Shown: positions 63,189 to 64,000 of the stretch, in pieces | Layout: every line of letters begins with the position of its first letter | Numbering within the stretch: the first letter of the stretch is position 1 | DNA from: Paramecium sonneborni | Lineage: Eukaryota; Ciliophora; Oligohymenophorea; Peniculida; Parameciidae | Direction of reading: 5' to 3' | Assembly (NCBI GenBank): GCA_905182985.1 | Contig: CAJJDN010000162.1 | Coordinates: forward strand, 96,509-160,508 | DNA length: 64,000 nt | Notes under the pieces: model-generated | Told to the model about the DNA's origin: nothing | What the model saw: only the letters and a program-made list of their open reading frames with translations | Database searches by the model: none | Program-made: the position numbers and the translations under genes

Positions 63189-64000
63189 ATGAGTTAGAAA
63201 TTTAAACTGATTGATGAATGCCAAAATTTACCATTGATAGTTAGAAAGCCTATTGGTGTTATGAATTATAACTTGTATAAGAAATACCAGCATTCTTAAA
63301 ATTATTATTACATAAGAGAAATAAATGAAATATTAAGTGAGGCATAAACAAAATATGTTATCAATTTTAAAGATTGGTTGACAATAGATGAGGAAGTACT
63401 TTATTAAATAAATAACAATAGGATGAATATCTTAAACGATTTTATAAAATAGATGAATATTCATAAAAAATTGCATTACTTACCGAGTATTACAAAGTAT
63501 GGTATTTGATTGAAATAGTTTCATGCAGATATTGCTAGAATATTTTAAGAGCCGGTATGCACAGTTTTAAATAAATATTATGATAAGAAACGAAAGTACG
63601 ACTATTTTCGAATAGCTAAAATAATTGAAGAAGAAAATAAGTTAAATCCTTAAAAACCTCCTAAAGGTATAGTAGGTGATCGTCCATCTCCTGTTAATTC
63701 TTAAGAATCTCTACCTCCTGAATAAGAGGAAGGAGAAAACTAAGTTTTACACACCTAAGTTTTGAAAGAATTAAGTTGGTTAAAAGTAATAATATAAACT
63801 AATTAGAATGAAAAACTATTTCGTAAAGATGTATCACATAATACTATTAATGAACTATTTAAGCATCTCGAACATTTTGATGATCTATCTTCTTTCTCTA
63901 TTGCTACCAATCATAAAAAAGATAAGATTACTTTAGATAATTTCTTACTTTATATAGGTAGTAAAAATAATAAAAAATAAATGACATCTCCTGCTCCTAA
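63189..64000 (+). CDS. Protein with EYYKFH-type ciliate domain, copy B (truncated by window end)
   Basis: Open to the window end; about 254 residues visible. Starts MSQKFKLIDECQNLPLIVRK; introns 63396-63421 (26 nt) and 63497-63518 (22 nt). Between and after them lies EYLKRFYKIDEYSQ, LTEYYKFHADIARIFQEP and YDYFRIAKIIEEEN, the same domain as in the gene at 57880. A Pro/Ser/Glu-rich stretch follows (DRPSPVNSQESLPPEQ), then FRKDVSHNTINELFKHLEHF. No known family assigned. It starts 58 bp after the K+ channel stop. Confidence 0.7.

Overview
The window is from a ciliate macronuclear genome, most probably a Paramecium. It is very AT-rich. Every recognisable gene reads through TAA and TAG as glutamine and ends at TGA. 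Genes are cut by GT-AG introns of about 19-35 bases, and gene spacing is tight, often 10-130 bp. Conserved families (eS1, uL5, AP-beta, PDI, PP2C, SUMO protease, ANTH adaptor, Virilizer/VIRMA) only translate correctly under this code and with these tiny introns removed. I saw no tRNA, rRNA, CRISPR, transposon or bacterial-type feature. All exon models were made by hand; most give spliced lengths divisible by three, and unresolved ones are marked.

Layout. 1-1025: non-coding, with a degenerate telomere-like patch. 1026-4675 (+): a PH-domain protein kinase and a three-domain protein disulfide isomerase. 4944-9001: small unfamiliar genes, mainly on the minus strand, one a secreted Cys-rich protein. 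9089-13211 (+): ribosomal proteins eS1 and uL5, an ANTH endocytic adaptor and a B-box-like zinc protein. 13244-15441 (-): two tandem DUF4200 coiled-coil (CCDC42/CFAP73-type) ciliary paralogs. 15454-21526: a hypothetical gene, an EF-hand protein, a complex III hinge protein, a HEAT/ARM-like protein and an acidic-basic protein. 22320-25277 (+): beta adaptin.

25819-40676 (+): a 15-kb tandem array of three giant membrane proteins of the TmcB-like ciliate family (N-terminal membrane bundle, TPR-like middle, PAS-like domain, C-terminal membrane segments). All three share an almost base-identical block of about 300 bp, and their introns are present or absent in a mosaic pattern. 40724-49332: a ciliate-type hypothetical gene, a TLDc protein, a 1,493-residue type I membrane glycoprotein on the minus strand and a TPR protein. 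49363-56598 (+): a Virilizer/VIRMA-like m6A-writer scaffold and an Ulp1-type SUMO protease. 56624-57618 (-): a PP2C phosphatase. 57880-64000 (+): a protein with a short domain shared with the last gene, a hypothetical protein, a cyclic-nucleotide-type K+ channel, and the last gene, cut by the window end.

The genes do not form one pathway. They are a typical compact ciliate mixture of housekeeping, trafficking, ciliary and signalling functions. The most notable items are the TmcB-like array with its homogenised block, the VIRMA homolog, and the undescribed domain shared by the genes at 57880 and 63189.
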